A stretch of 20,569 nt of DNA from JBFXAN01 sp050184225 (GTDB taxonomy: Bacteria > Chloroflexota > Dehalococcoidia > CAUJGQ01), in contig JBFXAN010000116.1 of assembly GCA_050184225.1 (NCBI GenBank), forward strand, positions 1-20,569, read 5' to 3'. Shown one piece after another: positions 7,854 to 15,673 of this stretch. The notes below the pieces were generated by a model, which ran no database searches, was not told where the DNA came from, and worked only from the letters and a program-made list of their open reading frames with translations. How positions within the stretch are numbered: position 1 is the stretch's first letter; each line of letters begins with the position of its first letter. Both the position numbers and the translations under genes were made by a program.

Positions 7854-9221
7854 TCATCGATCGAGGTCAAGCGCCGCGCGTGGCGGCGTCGACCCAGCGA
7901 ACCCGGTGAGGCCGGTGCCATCCACGCCTTTGGCCTGAGCGAGGACGCGCACGCGGCCGAGGCCGGCGGGGTCGGTCAGGGTGAGCACGGCCCGACGCCG
8001 GGCCAGGATTTCTTCGAGGGGCAATCCGGCGGCGACTGCTTCATGGAGGCCGAGTGCCGTGAGGAACTCCCGCTGGCTGGTGAAGCCGATCGGTTCGAGA
8101 CCGTGGGCACAGCCGGACAGCGCCAGTGTGGTGAAATCGACGTGGGCCGTCAGATCCTGTTCGCCGGGGTGGGCCAGCGGGTCGTGGGAGATGCTATGCC
8201 GGTAGAAGGCCATCAGCGTGCCCTGCGTCCGCCAGGATGCGTACATCTGGGCGGCGGGATAGCCGTAGTCGAAGGTGAGGACGAAGCCAGCGCGAAGACG
8301 GATCGCGACATCGGTCATCCACCGTTCGGCGCCCTCGTTCAGTTCGATGCGGGCGCCTGCCGGCATCGCCTCGATCAGCGGACGCAGGTGGGCCGGCGGC
8401 GGCATGGCGGGACGATCACCTTCAATTTCGACGAGGTCTCCCTTCCAGCGCGTGACGTACACCTCGGCGAGCCGTCCCTGTCCGGCCACGAAGAGATGGA
8501 CCGGGAAGCTATCGACCAGTTCGTTGGAGAGAAAGCAGCCGGTGAGGCTTGCCGGCGGAATCTGATCGAGCCGCTCGACCCATCGCGGCGACACGGCGAG
8601 ATGGGCGAGGGTTCGTTGTTGCGCGTCGCGCAGCGAGAGGTCGGGCTCGACCAACATCGGGCGCAGCGCCGCCGCGAGATCGGGTTGCGCTCGCGCCGCC
8701 CAGGTGAGGATGTCACGCAGCAGCCGCCCGTCGCCGGCGCCCATCTCCACCAGATCGAAGTCGGGTGGTTCATCCAGCCGCCGCCACAGTTCCGCGACCT
8801 GCCGCCCGACGATCGCCCCAAACAACGGGCTGAGGTAGGGGCTGGTGATATAGTCTCCCCGCTCGCCGATCCGACGTTTGCCCGAACGGTAGTAGCCGAG
8901 CGTCGGGTGATAGAGCGCGAGCTCCATGAACCGCGCGAACGGCATTGCTCCGTGAGCGGCGATTTCGGCACGGATCAGATCGAGCAGAGCATCGTTGCGG
9001 GTGATTGAAGCGAATTCGTCGATACCTAACCCCCGGCCCCCTTCCCTCGCAGGGAAGGGGGAGTTCTCATCTACCGTGGTCTGCCAGTATCTTCTCGGTT
9101 CTGCGTGGCGAAGTGAAGATCGTTCCTCCCCGGTTGGAGAGGACTCCCCCTTCCCTGCGAGGGAAAGGGGCGCTGTGAGCACAGCGAACCGGGTTAGGTA
9201 GAAATCGGACTTATGCATCAT
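7854..9221 (-). CDS. MidA-family (NDUFAF7-like) SAM-dependent methyltransferase with repeat-encoded N-terminal extension
   Basis: The conserved part begins near residue 78 (DALLDLIRAEIAAHG) and continues MPFARFMELALYHPTLGYY, GDYITSPYLSPLFG, the SAM motif VEMGAGDGRLL (158-168), NELVDSFPVHLF and FVLTFDYGYP. These are the order and motifs of the MidA/NDUFAF7 methyltransferases, which methylate an arginine of a complex I subunit in eukaryotes; bacterial roles are less clear. The ATG at 9221 overlaps the mscS stop (ATGATGCATAA), which suggests translational coupling. Residues 8-66 are encoded by the palindromic repeat at 9025-9198. Between that repeat and the conserved domain there is no in-frame ATG, GTG or TTG. 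The next ATG (8945) would remove the first conserved helix. Either the repeat is translated or a rare start codon is used. Confidence 0.85.
   Translation of the reverse strand: MMHKSDFYLTRFAVLTAPLSLAGKGESSPTGEERSSLRHAEPRRYWQTTVDENSPFPAREGGRGLGIDEFASITRNDALLDLIRAEIAAHGAMPFARFMELALYHPTLGYYRSGKRRIGERGDYITSPYLSPLFGAIVGRQVAELWRRLDEPPDFDLVEMGAGDGRLLRDILTWAARAQPDLAAALRPMLVEPDLSLRDAQQRTLAHLAVSPRWVERLDQIPPASLTGCFLSNELVDSFPVHLFVAGQGRLAEVYVTRWKGDLVEIEGDRPAMPPPAHLRPLIEAMPAGARIELNEGAERWMTDVAIRLRAGFVLTFDYGYPAAQMYASWRTQGTLMAFYRHSISHDPLAHPGEQDLTAHVDFTTLALSGCAHGLEPIGFTSQREFLTALGLHEAVAAGLPLEEILARRRAVLTLTDPAGLGRVRVLAQAKGVDGTGLTGFAGSTPPRAALDLDR
9025..9198. repeat. Bipartite palindromic repeat (copy 2), inside the MidA reading frame
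   Basis: It has the same ends (CCTAACCCCC) and the same CCCTTCCCTCGCAGGG palindromes as the element at 4795-4948, with a longer and partly homologous spacer sharing TGCCAGTATCT and AGGACTCCCCC. The second palindrome is slightly degenerate (GGAAAGGGGCGC). It contains no in-frame stop in the MidA frame and ends 12 bases short of the mscS stop codon. Confidence 0.85.
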
Positions 9222-10134
9222 CCCGCGCGCTTGCGACTGGCGGCGGTGGATTGGTAGGGGACGGGGCAGCGGGCGGCGGGGCGGGCGGCGCGGCCGGGGC
9301 CGCCGGGCCAAAGCGGATACTCTGCACATCGAACGCTCGGATGATCCGCCGGCGCAGCGCGCTCGTCACCCGCCACTGGGCGCCAGGCCGCGCCCGGCCG
9401 GTGATGCGCAGATCGAGGCCGGTGGCCGTCGTCGTCTCGATCCGCGACACCTGCGGCGCTTCGAGCACATCATCGCTGACATCCTCATCGTCGAGAAGGT
9501 CGCGTCCGGCCTCGTTGATCGCCTGAATGGCGGCGTCGACATCGGTCCCGGCGGCGAGGGAGACGAGCAGATCGACGCCGGAGTAGCCGCGGGTGAGGTT
9601 GCTGGAAACCTTGATCTCGCTGTTGGGCACGCTGTGCAGTGTGCCATCGAGGTCGCGCAGCACGGTGCGGCGGAGGTTGACCTCCTCCACCCAGCCCTGG
9701 ACACCGGCGACTTTGACCATGTCGCCCCGGCCGAATTGATTCTCCCCCAGGATGAAGAGGCCGTTGATCGCGTCGCGGACCATGCTCTGCGCACCGAGAC
9801 CGACGGCGATGCCGGTGATGCCGAGACCGGCGATCACCGGGGCGAGGTTGAAGCCAAGCTCACCGATCACCATCAGCGCCGCGATGATGATGATGACGGT
9901 CCGCTCGACGCCGAGCAGGACGTTGCTGAGCGTGTCGGCGCGTTTGTGGAGGTCATGCTCGTTCAGCGGCGTGACATCGACGAGGATGGCGCGGCGGATC
10001 GCCGCCGGGATGACGCGATTGAGCAGCCGGATGATAATCAGCGCGGCGACGACAATGATGATGATCGAGAGAAGGTTCTCCCGCGCCCAGCGCGCGATGT
10101 CGTCGCCGCTGATCTCGACCAGAATCACGGACAC
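9211..10134 (-). CDS. MscS-family small-conductance mechanosensitive channel, 307 aa
   Basis: This is a cytoplasmic-membrane channel that opens under membrane tension and releases solutes during osmotic downshock. Two hydrophobic segments lie at about 21-37 and 79-92. The pore helix region 97-129 contains the Gly/Ala-rich IAGLGITGIAVGLGAQSMVRD pattern, followed by the MscS beta domain (NQFGRGDMVKVAGVQGWVEEVNLRRTVLRD and HSVPNSEI). The C-terminal 35 residues are unusual, a Pro/Ala-rich tail. The start is a GTG with GGGGAG six bases upstream; a second GTG two codons later is possible. The last codons overlap the likely start of the MidA-type gene. Confidence 0.93.
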   Translation of the reverse strand: MSVILVEISGDDIARWARENLLSIIIIVVAALIIIRLLNRVIPAAIRRAILVDVTPLNEHDLHKRADTLSNVLLGVERTVIIIIAALMVIGELGFNLAPVIAGLGITGIAVGLGAQSMVRDAINGLFILGENQFGRGDMVKVAGVQGWVEEVNLRRTVLRDLDGTLHSVPNSEIKVSSNLTRGYSGVDLLVSLAAGTDVDAAIQAINEAGRDLLDDEDVSDDVLEAPQVSRIETTTATGLDLRITGRARPGAQWRVTSALRRRIIRAFDVQSIRFGPAAPAAPPAPPPAAPSPTNPPPPVASARDDA

Positions 10135-10228
10135 GCGGATCTCCCCGATCAGGCTCCTCCTTCGATTCTGCCACCGTCGGCACCGGCGGTGATAGCAGGG
10201 CAGTCGTTGATCGGCGTTTCGGCGGGTT

Positions 10229-11407
10229 TCAGAAGAGCGGGCTGTTCGACTCCAGTCCGAGGAGCGAGCGGCCGACGGCCTCGTAGTTCACGTATTGGAG
10301 CTGGACGTGGCGGCTGACGACCTCGGCATCGCGGGCGTAGCGTTCCAGCGGACTGCTATCGAAGATTGAGGTCGTCCCGGCGGCGACGCTCATCAGATGC
10401 GTCGCCTTCGCCGCGCTCTGGGCCGCGTGCGTCATCGCCAGCCGTAGCTCGGCCCGCTGCCGGGGCATCACCGGCCGTCCCGCCGCCACACCATCCCACA
10501 ACTCACCGGCAACCTCGAACAGGAAGGCACGACCCGAGCGGAGCACCGCCTCCGCTTCACCAACCTGCGCCTGCACCGTCGCCCGCTCGCGCAACAGGCC
10601 GCTTGACGCCCGCGGTGTCTTGGTCGAGGCAAGCTCGACTAGCGCATCGATCGCCGCCCGCGCCACGCCGAGGCCAACCGCCGCGAAGTTGCAGCCGGAG
10701 AGGTCGAAGCTGGGGATCGCATTGACCGGACCGGTCAGCCGGCCCCGCCGCTCGGCAGCGGAGAAGGTATGTTCCTCCGGCACAAAGAGGTCGTTCACCT
10801 CGATGTCGTGGCTGCCGGTACCGCGCATCCCAGTGACGGACCAGGTGTCGATGATCTGCGCCACCGGCTTCGGGTGGAAGTAGGCGACGCGGATCTCCGG
10901 CTCGCCGTTCGGCAGCAGGCGGGGCGCGTCGCCATCGAAGACGCGGCAGGCGCCGTGCAGCGTCGATGAATGCATGCAACCGCTGGCGAAGAACCAGTGG
11001 CCCGTGACCCGGTAGCCGCCCTGGACCGCGACCGCGACCCCGCGCGGATTGGCCGAGCCGGCAGAGACGCCGATCGGATCGGCGTAGAACAGCCGCAGCC
11101 GGGCCTCCTCGCCAAACTGAGCGCTCTGGCGGAAGGTATTGACGCCCATCGCCACACACCAACCGGTCGAGCCGTCCGCCCGTGCCACCTCTTCGACGAC
11201 GCGCAGGGTCGTCAGCACATCGACGCCACCACCGCCGTTCTGCACCGGCACGGCCATCTTGAACAGCCCCGCCGTGGCGATCTCATGTACCAGGTCGTCG
11301 GGCAGGCGCCGCTCGGCTTCAATCCGATCGGCGAGCGAGCGGATGCGGGGCGCGAGCGCCCGTGCGGCTTCCAACGGCGAGGTGAACGGCGTCGCTCCGG
11401 TGGTCAT
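10229..11407 (-). CDS. Acyl-CoA dehydrogenase-like flavoprotein (HsaA/HpaB-type monooxygenase group), 392 aa
   Basis: The protein has the acyl-CoA dehydrogenase fold in the variant used by flavin-dependent monooxygenase oxygenase components and some hydroxylases. The N-terminal helical part has RSLADRIEAERRLPDDLVHEIATAGLF and VVEEVARADGSTGWCVAMG. The central beta domain has GYRVTGHWFFASGCMHS and VTGMRGTGSHDIEVNDLFVPEE. The C-terminal helices carry DSSPLERYARDAEVVSRH, also typical. The ATG at 11407 is preferred over one at 11446 because AAAGGAGA lies just upstream. No reductase gene is next to it, so the reaction and substrate are unknown. It is divergent from the first Uma2 gene. Confidence 0.87.
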   Translation of the reverse strand: MTTGATPFTSPLEAARALAPRIRSLADRIEAERRLPDDLVHEIATAGLFKMAVPVQNGGGGVDVLTTLRVVEEVARADGSTGWCVAMGVNTFRQSAQFGEEARLRLFYADPIGVSAGSANPRGVAVAVQGGYRVTGHWFFASGCMHSSTLHGACRVFDGDAPRLLPNGEPEIRVAYFHPKPVAQIIDTWSVTGMRGTGSHDIEVNDLFVPEEHTFSAAERRGRLTGPVNAIPSFDLSGCNFAAVGLGVARAAIDALVELASTKTPRASSGLLRERATVQAQVGEAEAVLRSGRAFLFEVAGELWDGVAAGRPVMPRQRAELRLAMTHAAQSAAKATHLMSVAAGTTSIFDSSPLERYARDAEVVSRHVQLQYVNYEAVGRSLLGLESNSPLF

Positions 11408-11613
11408 CGGCGTCTCTCCTTTACTCATGGGGACAGCTATCCTCACACCCGCTGTACCGGAAGATACTAAGCGATTTTGCGACCGTCCGTCACAACACGA
11501 ACCAGCCGGCCGCTGATTGTAGAGATCTATCGCGATGACTGTTGCGTATACCGAACCGGAGCCTCGTCAACGCACGTCGCATCGGGATAGGATGAAGTCG
11601 CGGAGGTGCTGTG

Positions 11614-12240
11614 ATGGCGACCGCCCCCGATGTGCGGCCGGAGCTTGATTCCGGCGATCGCCTGACCCGCGAAGAGTTTCACCGTCGCTATTGCCGGCGG
11701 CCTGACCTTCACAAGGCGGAACTGGTCAACGGAGTCGTTTACGTGCCATCTCCTGCGCGCTGGGGTAAACACGGCAAACATCAATCGATCGTTCAGTGGT
11801 GGCTTGGCGGCTACGCGATGGATCGCCCAGAGATCGGGGTCGGTGACAACGACACAGTGTACCTCTCCCCCGACGATGAGGTTCAGCCGGATGCGTTTCT
11901 CTTTCGGCTCACCGGACCGAATAGAGGAGCACGGGAAACAGATGAGGGCTATATCGAGGGCGCGCCGGAACTGATTGTCGAAGTAGCGGCGAGCAGCGCG
12001 AGTTATGACCTGCACGACAAGAAGGAAGCGTACCGTCGTGCCGGTGTACTGGAGTACATCGCTTGGCGCGTGCTTGATGAAGCGATCGATTGGTTCCGCC
12101 TTCAGAACGGGGAATATGTGCTCGTCCAGCCGAACGCAGACGGGGTGATCGAGAGTACCGTGTTCCCCGGTCTGCGGCTCAACGTCGCCGCAATGCTGGC
12201 CGGCGACCGAGCCGGCGTGCTCTCTGCCCTGCGGAAGTGA
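11614..12240 (+). CDS. Uma2-family (DUF820) PD-(D/E)XK nuclease-like protein, copy A, 208 aa
   Basis: Uma2 proteins have a restriction-endonuclease-like fold and are expanded in Cyanobacteria and Chloroflexota; their role is not established. Putative catalytic residues are visible in order: the Asp of EVQPDAFLF, the Glu of PELIVEVAAS, and the Lys pair in YDLHDKKEAYRRAGV. The N-terminus DRLTREEFHRRY is typical of the family. The start ATG lies seven bases after GGAGG; a GTG directly before it is less well placed. Copy B at 12874 shares long stretches of protein and DNA with it, especially the segment ASSASYDLHDKKEAYRRAGV. A DUF1810 gene lies between the copies on the other strand. Confidence 0.9.
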   Translation: MATAPDVRPELDSGDRLTREEFHRRYCRRPDLHKAELVNGVVYVPSPARWGKHGKHQSIVQWWLGGYAMDRPEIGVGDNDTVYLSPDDEVQPDAFLFRLTGPNRGARETDEGYIEGAPELIVEVAASSASYDLHDKKEAYRRAGVLEYIAWRVLDEAIDWFRLQNGEYVLVQPNADGVIESTVFPGLRLNVAAMLAGDRAGVLSALRK

Positions 12241-12274
12241 ACAGCAACAGGTGGTGACCGCGTGGCCGCGGGAC

Positions 12275-12751
12275 CTACTGAGATGCGAGCGGGCTATCCA
12301 GGAGATGGAGAGTTCTGCTGTCGGACGTTCCCTGGAAGTACTTGTCGATCAGTCGATGAAAGACCGAGCCTTGAGGCGACACGGATGCGAACAAGGTTGC
12401 GCAGGATCGCAGCTTCTGATCGTCGGGGGAGCCAAAGACCTCCAATGCCGAGCGGCCCTCGATGCGGAGCGCCGCGTCGGCGCACTCAACCAGCCGGGGG
12501 CCAAGGATGGGATGGCGCAGATACGCGACCGCCTCTGCACTATCCTTGATCGCGTAGCGACGCGACATCCAACTGTCCCCCAGTCCCTCAATCTGCGGAA
12601 AGATGTACCACATCCAGTGCGAGCACTTCCGACCGTCCCTGATCTCGGAGAGCGCCCGTCCGTAATTTTCCTCCTGCGCCCGCACAAACCGACTCAGACC
12701 TTGAGGCTCGTTTGTAGAACCAGATACGTTTGAGTCTGCCATACCTGCCAT
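12275..12751 (-). CDS. DUF1810-family protein, 158 aa
   Basis: This is a full-length member of the DUF1810 family, whose function I do not know. Family landmarks in order are LSRFVRAQEENYGRALSEIR, GRKCSHWMWYIFPQIEGLG, AVAYLRHPILGPRLVECADA, a segment VFGSPDDQKLRSCATLFASV, and the C-terminal LIDKYFQGTSDSRTLHLL. The start is ambiguous: the ATG at 12751 and another nine bases later (12742) both have weak ribosome binding sites. No signal peptide or membrane segment is present. It sits between two paralogous Uma2 genes, reading against them, which suggests either later insertion or a duplication around it. Confidence 0.88.
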   Translation of the reverse strand: MAGMADSNVSGSTNEPQGLSRFVRAQEENYGRALSEIRDGRKCSHWMWYIFPQIEGLGDSWMSRRYAIKDSAEAVAYLRHPILGPRLVECADAALRIEGRSALEVFGSPDDQKLRSCATLFASVSPQGSVFHRLIDKYFQGTSDSRTLHLLDSPLASQ

Positions 12752-12873
12752 CCGGACAGCGTGCCCTCGCTCCCAGGGGGCGGTTCATGTTCCTGTGTAG
12801 CAATCGGTAGTTGACGGGCGGCCTCGCGAGGCTGTCACAAGACACAGTAGCATGGGAGCCGAGAGGTGGTGTC

Positions 12874-13521
12874 ATGGCGACCACGCCAAACACTTGTCCG
12901 GTTCTCGAGAACGGCGACCGTCTGACACGTGAGGAATTCAACCGCCGCTACCAACTGCGGTCAGATATCCGCAAGGCCGAGCTCGTATTGGGGGTTGTCT
13001 TCGTGGCTTCGCCGACACGATTGGCTGCTCACGCCGACCCGCATAGTCTGGTCGCCTTGTGGCTGCGTGCCTACGAGGCGACGACACCAGATGTTCGCGT
13101 CGGAATTGAGGGAACAGTTCACCTGGATGACGACGGCGAGGTGCAGCCGGACGCCTTCATGTTCTGGCTCCCGCCGCATGCATCGAAGGCCAGACAGACG
13201 GCCGACGACCACGTTGAAGGTGCACCCGATCTCGTGGTCGAGATCGCGGCGAGCAGCGCCAGTTATGACCTCCACGACAAAAAGGAAGCCTATCGTCGCG
13301 CGGGAGTGAAAAAATACATACCCTGGCGCGTGCTGGACGGTGCGATCGATTGGTTCCGGTTGCAGGACGGCGAGTATCTCCGCGTAGAGCCGGATACCAT
13401 CGGCATGATCGAGAGCGCAGTCTTCCCTGGCCTGCGCCTCGACGTGGTGGCAATGCTCGCCGGCGATACGACCGGCATCCTCGCCGCTTTGGGCTTCCGG
13501 CGGGACACAGAGCAGCGTTGA
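12874..13521 (+). CDS. Uma2-family (DUF820) PD-(D/E)XK nuclease-like protein, copy B, 215 aa
   Basis: This is a paralogue of copy A with the same domain order: DRLTREEFNRRYQLRSDIRK near the start, the Asp of EVQPDAFMF, the Glu of PDLVVEIAAS, and the Lys pair of DLHDKKEAYRRAGV, then YIPWRVLDGAIDWFRLQDG. The ATG at 12874 is chosen because AGAGGTGG precedes it and because the N-terminal residues then align with copy A (MATAPDV versus MATTPNT). In-frame codons further upstream would add unrelated residues. The last residues (FRRDTEQR) extend beyond copy A. Its stop is only 27 bases from the vestigial copy of the VWA gene end. Confidence 0.9.
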   Translation: MATTPNTCPVLENGDRLTREEFNRRYQLRSDIRKAELVLGVVFVASPTRLAAHADPHSLVALWLRAYEATTPDVRVGIEGTVHLDDDGEVQPDAFMFWLPPHASKARQTADDHVEGAPDLVVEIAASSASYDLHDKKEAYRRAGVKKYIPWRVLDGAIDWFRLQDGEYLRVEPDTIGMIESAVFPGLRLDVVAMLAGDTTGILAALGFRRDTEQR

Positions 13522-13548
13522 GTGTCTACACCGCCTCCCCATGCCCCA

Positions 13549-13642
13549 CCGATGTTCTTCCGTTTGCTGGCGACGTAGTCGACGAGGATGTACTGGCCAA
13601 GCTTGTCCGGCGTCGTGTAGAAGACGCGGCCCTTGTTGATCT
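13549..13642 (-). pseudogene. Vestigial copy of the 3' end of the VWA gene
   Basis: This 94-base stretch matches 15928-16021 at 92 positions in the same orientation. Its minus strand encodes INKGRVFYTTPDKLGQYILV then DYVASKRKNIGG, the extreme C-terminus of the 772-aa VWA protein. The stop codon is not preserved (GCGTAA in the gene, GCATGG here), and no upstream VWA homology continues. It lies between the second Uma2 gene and the 400-aa gene, both within 30 bases. Confidence 0.9.
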
Positions 13643-13662
13643 CGGCCGGGAAGGGACTCAGA

Positions 13663-14865
13663 CTAAGCACGGCCAGTAGGCGGTCCTTCATTCTCTCCCT
13701 CGACCCGCTGCAACTGACTGACATTTCCTGTATCCAGGACGATGTCATGGAGGACAAATCGTGTGCGATTGCGCTCCCAGTGCCCCGGAACCCGTACCCA
13801 TTGGTTCATCATTGGACCGACGACATCATCGAACACTTCATACTGATCGATGTAGCATTTCCGCTCTCTGGGAGCCTCATCAAGGACAATCCACCCTTCA
13901 TTGAGATGAACGGCGCGAAGCACACCAGATTCCTCCCCGGCAACGCTGGAGGATATCTCCGGTCCGGGGATACTCCGCTGGATTATAGTGCGAACCGAAG
14001 GCGTCAGAATTGCTGGAACCGGATCCTCGACACCAACCCGTCGGATTTCGATCCTGCCGACTTCCCTGCCATCGGGAACGATGTTCCTGATTTGCTTGAG
14101 GAAGGTGGTACGGTACCTCTGATCAGGAATATTCGCTTCCAATTCATCGATCGCGTTATTGGCAACCTTGTCGATAACGCCAACCGAAAATCCAGCCATG
14201 CGTTCGGGGCTGAGATCGATTTGCCTATCGAAGAACGAAGGTTGTATCGGCGCCTCAAAGCGAACCTCAAACTCGAAGCTCCCTGAGGCTGGCTTGCTCA
14301 CCAGCGGAGAACAGAGTCTCGTGACCTCCGCGTCGACCGGACCATTCATGCGGAATGGTTTGCCGGCGATGAACTCACCGATGCGAAGGGTGTAGTGTTC
14401 AAGCTGACGAAGTTTGAGCAATACAAGGTCCATACGGGCGACGCCTTGGAAGATGCCAGGGCCACGCATTGAGACAGAGAATCCTTGGATCCCGACGGTT
14501 CGTCCAGACTTTCGAGCCTTCTGCTCTGTCCGGGCCTCATCAATGAGGTCCAGAATCTGCTGTGTTGCCGGTTCTAGCAGTTGTCCGGTCGCTAGAAATG
14601 AGTATGCTGTGCGCAGCATCCCGTCGAGGATGCTAGCGTCGCTGGCGAGCATCGCTGCACGAAAATACATAGACACTGCACTGACGGCTATAATCCCTCG
14701 GGTCTTCTGCCGGTCATCTGGAATATGTTGGAACGCATCCAACTCAGCAAGTGCGGCATCACGATAGAGCCTTCCAGCCTCTGCTCGCTGGCCACTGGAA
14801 GCCAGCGCCTCAGCCTGCCCCACCAGGGATTCTGCTTGTCGATGCGCGTTCACAGAAACCGTCAT
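13663..14865 (-). CDS. Uncharacterised protein with TPR-like N-terminus, 400 aa (second gene of coupled pair)
   Basis: The function is unknown. Residues 1-120 look like helical hairpins (AEALASSGQRAEAGRLYRDA, then KTRGIIAVSAVSMYFRAAML), similar to TPR- or MIT-like regions. Residues from about 125 onward look beta-rich, with RGPGIFQGVARMDLVLLKLR, SGSFEFEVRFE, YRTTFLKQIRNIVPDG, PAILTPSVRTII, GVLRAVHLNEGW (from 314) and DDVVGPMMNQWVRVPG. From memory this resembles a widespread family of unannotated bacterial proteins that is often preceded by a partner like the one found here, but I cannot verify this. The start ATG overlaps the stop of the 186-aa gene as ATGA. There is no signal peptide or membrane segment. 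G+C is lower than in the flanks (hand counts 45-53% in two 60-base samples versus 63-68% outside). Confidence 0.85.
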   Translation of the reverse strand: MTVSVNAHRQAESLVGQAEALASSGQRAEAGRLYRDAALAELDAFQHIPDDRQKTRGIIAVSAVSMYFRAAMLASDASILDGMLRTAYSFLATGQLLEPATQQILDLIDEARTEQKARKSGRTVGIQGFSVSMRGPGIFQGVARMDLVLLKLRQLEHYTLRIGEFIAGKPFRMNGPVDAEVTRLCSPLVSKPASGSFEFEVRFEAPIQPSFFDRQIDLSPERMAGFSVGVIDKVANNAIDELEANIPDQRYRTTFLKQIRNIVPDGREVGRIEIRRVGVEDPVPAILTPSVRTIIQRSIPGPEISSSVAGEESGVLRAVHLNEGWIVLDEAPRERKCYIDQYEVFDDVVGPMMNQWVRVPGHWERNRTRFVLHDIVLDTGNVSQLQRVEGENEGPPTGRA

Positions 14866-15422
14866 GCGTACTTGAATAGGACACGCGCAAGATCAAATGC
14901 GACCACACCTGCAAGTGCAGGCAGGTCGGAGCGACCACTACGCGCCTGCTCAACTTTTCCGGCAACGCGAGCCCGGAGCCGGGAAGCGTTCTCACAGCGA
15001 TCGATGCCGGAAATCTCTAGGCGAAGGATCTCGGACTCAAAATCCAACTCACCGTCGAGCGGGTTGATTCCTCCTCCGGGCGGTCCTACCAGATAGTCCG
15101 CACCTGACTTTGTCGCCGCTCTCGCAACTGCCACCAGATTGAGATGCTGATCGGCCGCAGCCAAAACGATGCAGTAGGCGCCATCCCGCGTCGCATCGTC
15201 ACGGTTGGCCCACGCCGCCTCCTGCCGAGCCGATGGCTTGGTCCAGGTAGCGAAATAGACCTTGTCGTGGGTTGCATCGGCCGTGACGGTCACGTTGCTC
15301 GGCGAGCTATGGTACCGGTTGAAGCATATTGCCGCAGCCTCGGCATAGTTGCGCCCCACTGCTTCTGTCACACCAGGATGCCTTTCATGCAACCGGTCAA
15401 AGACGAGGGTTCCTGGATCCAT
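14862..15422 (-). CDS. Uncharacterised protein, 186 aa (first gene of coupled pair)
   Basis: The function is unknown. The protein is soluble, with FDRLHERHPGVTEAVGRNYAE near the start, WANRDDATRDGAYCIVLAAA at 71-90, VAVARAATKSGADYLVGPPG at about 97-116, ILRLEISGID at 132-141 and SDLPALAGVVAF at 165-176. These blocks have the look of conserved family motifs. The DATRDGAY/GADY arrangement recalls an unannotated family seen in other Chloroflexota and Cyanobacteria, a memory-based impression. The stop overlaps the start of the 400-aa gene by four bases (ATGA), so the two should be made together. No strong ribosome binding site precedes the ATG; GGAGGC lies further upstream. About 160 bases of apparent non-coding leader lie before the gene. 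Confidence 0.83.
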   Translation of the reverse strand: MDPGTLVFDRLHERHPGVTEAVGRNYAEAAAICFNRYHSSPSNVTVTADATHDKVYFATWTKPSARQEAAWANRDDATRDGAYCIVLAAADQHLNLVAVARAATKSGADYLVGPPGGGINPLDGELDFESEILRLEISGIDRCENASRLRARVAGKVEQARSGRSDLPALAGVVAFDLARVLFKYA

Positions 15423-15586
15423 TTGCGCGGGGCACCGTTCAGATTCTGCCTCCGCTGAAGGCTAATGGTGCGGTTCGCCCAGGACAACCCCTCCCACTGG
15501 AAGCACGTTGTCGTTTCGTCAGCAGGCGCACTAGTCGCCGCTCCCCATGGGAACTTCGAGGGTTCCATTGTGGACAAATGTTCTAC

Positions 15587-15673
15587 TTACGTCAACTCAT
15601 TGTCGCGGTGCTTAGCAATGAGATGTGCAGGCGGTGCCGGCGGATCGAACCACGTCCGATCATACGCCGGCAT
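15587..15673 (-). pseudogene. 5' remnant of a retropepsin-like aspartyl protease gene
   Basis: A 28-codon frame starting ATG CCG GCG encodes MPAYDRTWFDPPAPPAHL and then unrelated residues to a stop. The opening resembles the conserved N-terminus (YDRxFDPPAPVA) that I remember for clan AA aspartic proteases in Chloroflexota, which continue into a DTGA active site. No DTGA motif follows here. It overlaps the end of the 71-aa ORF by 14 bases, as expected for a coupled second gene that has been truncated. Confidence 0.45.

Noticed and set aside
7569..9008. Plus-strand open frame opposite the peroxiredoxin and MidA genes
   Set aside because: It crosses two real minus-strand genes and has no domain or ribosome binding site.
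13290..13757. Minus-strand open frame containing the VWA-like C-terminal residues
   Set aside because: The VWA-like part is only the 94-bp duplicated fragment; both ends of the frame are antisense to other genes, so it is not a gene.
15368..15577. 69-codon minus-strand frame before the 186-aa gene
   Set aside because: It overlaps the 186-aa start, has no good ribosome binding site and no recognisable motif; more likely leader or junction DNA.
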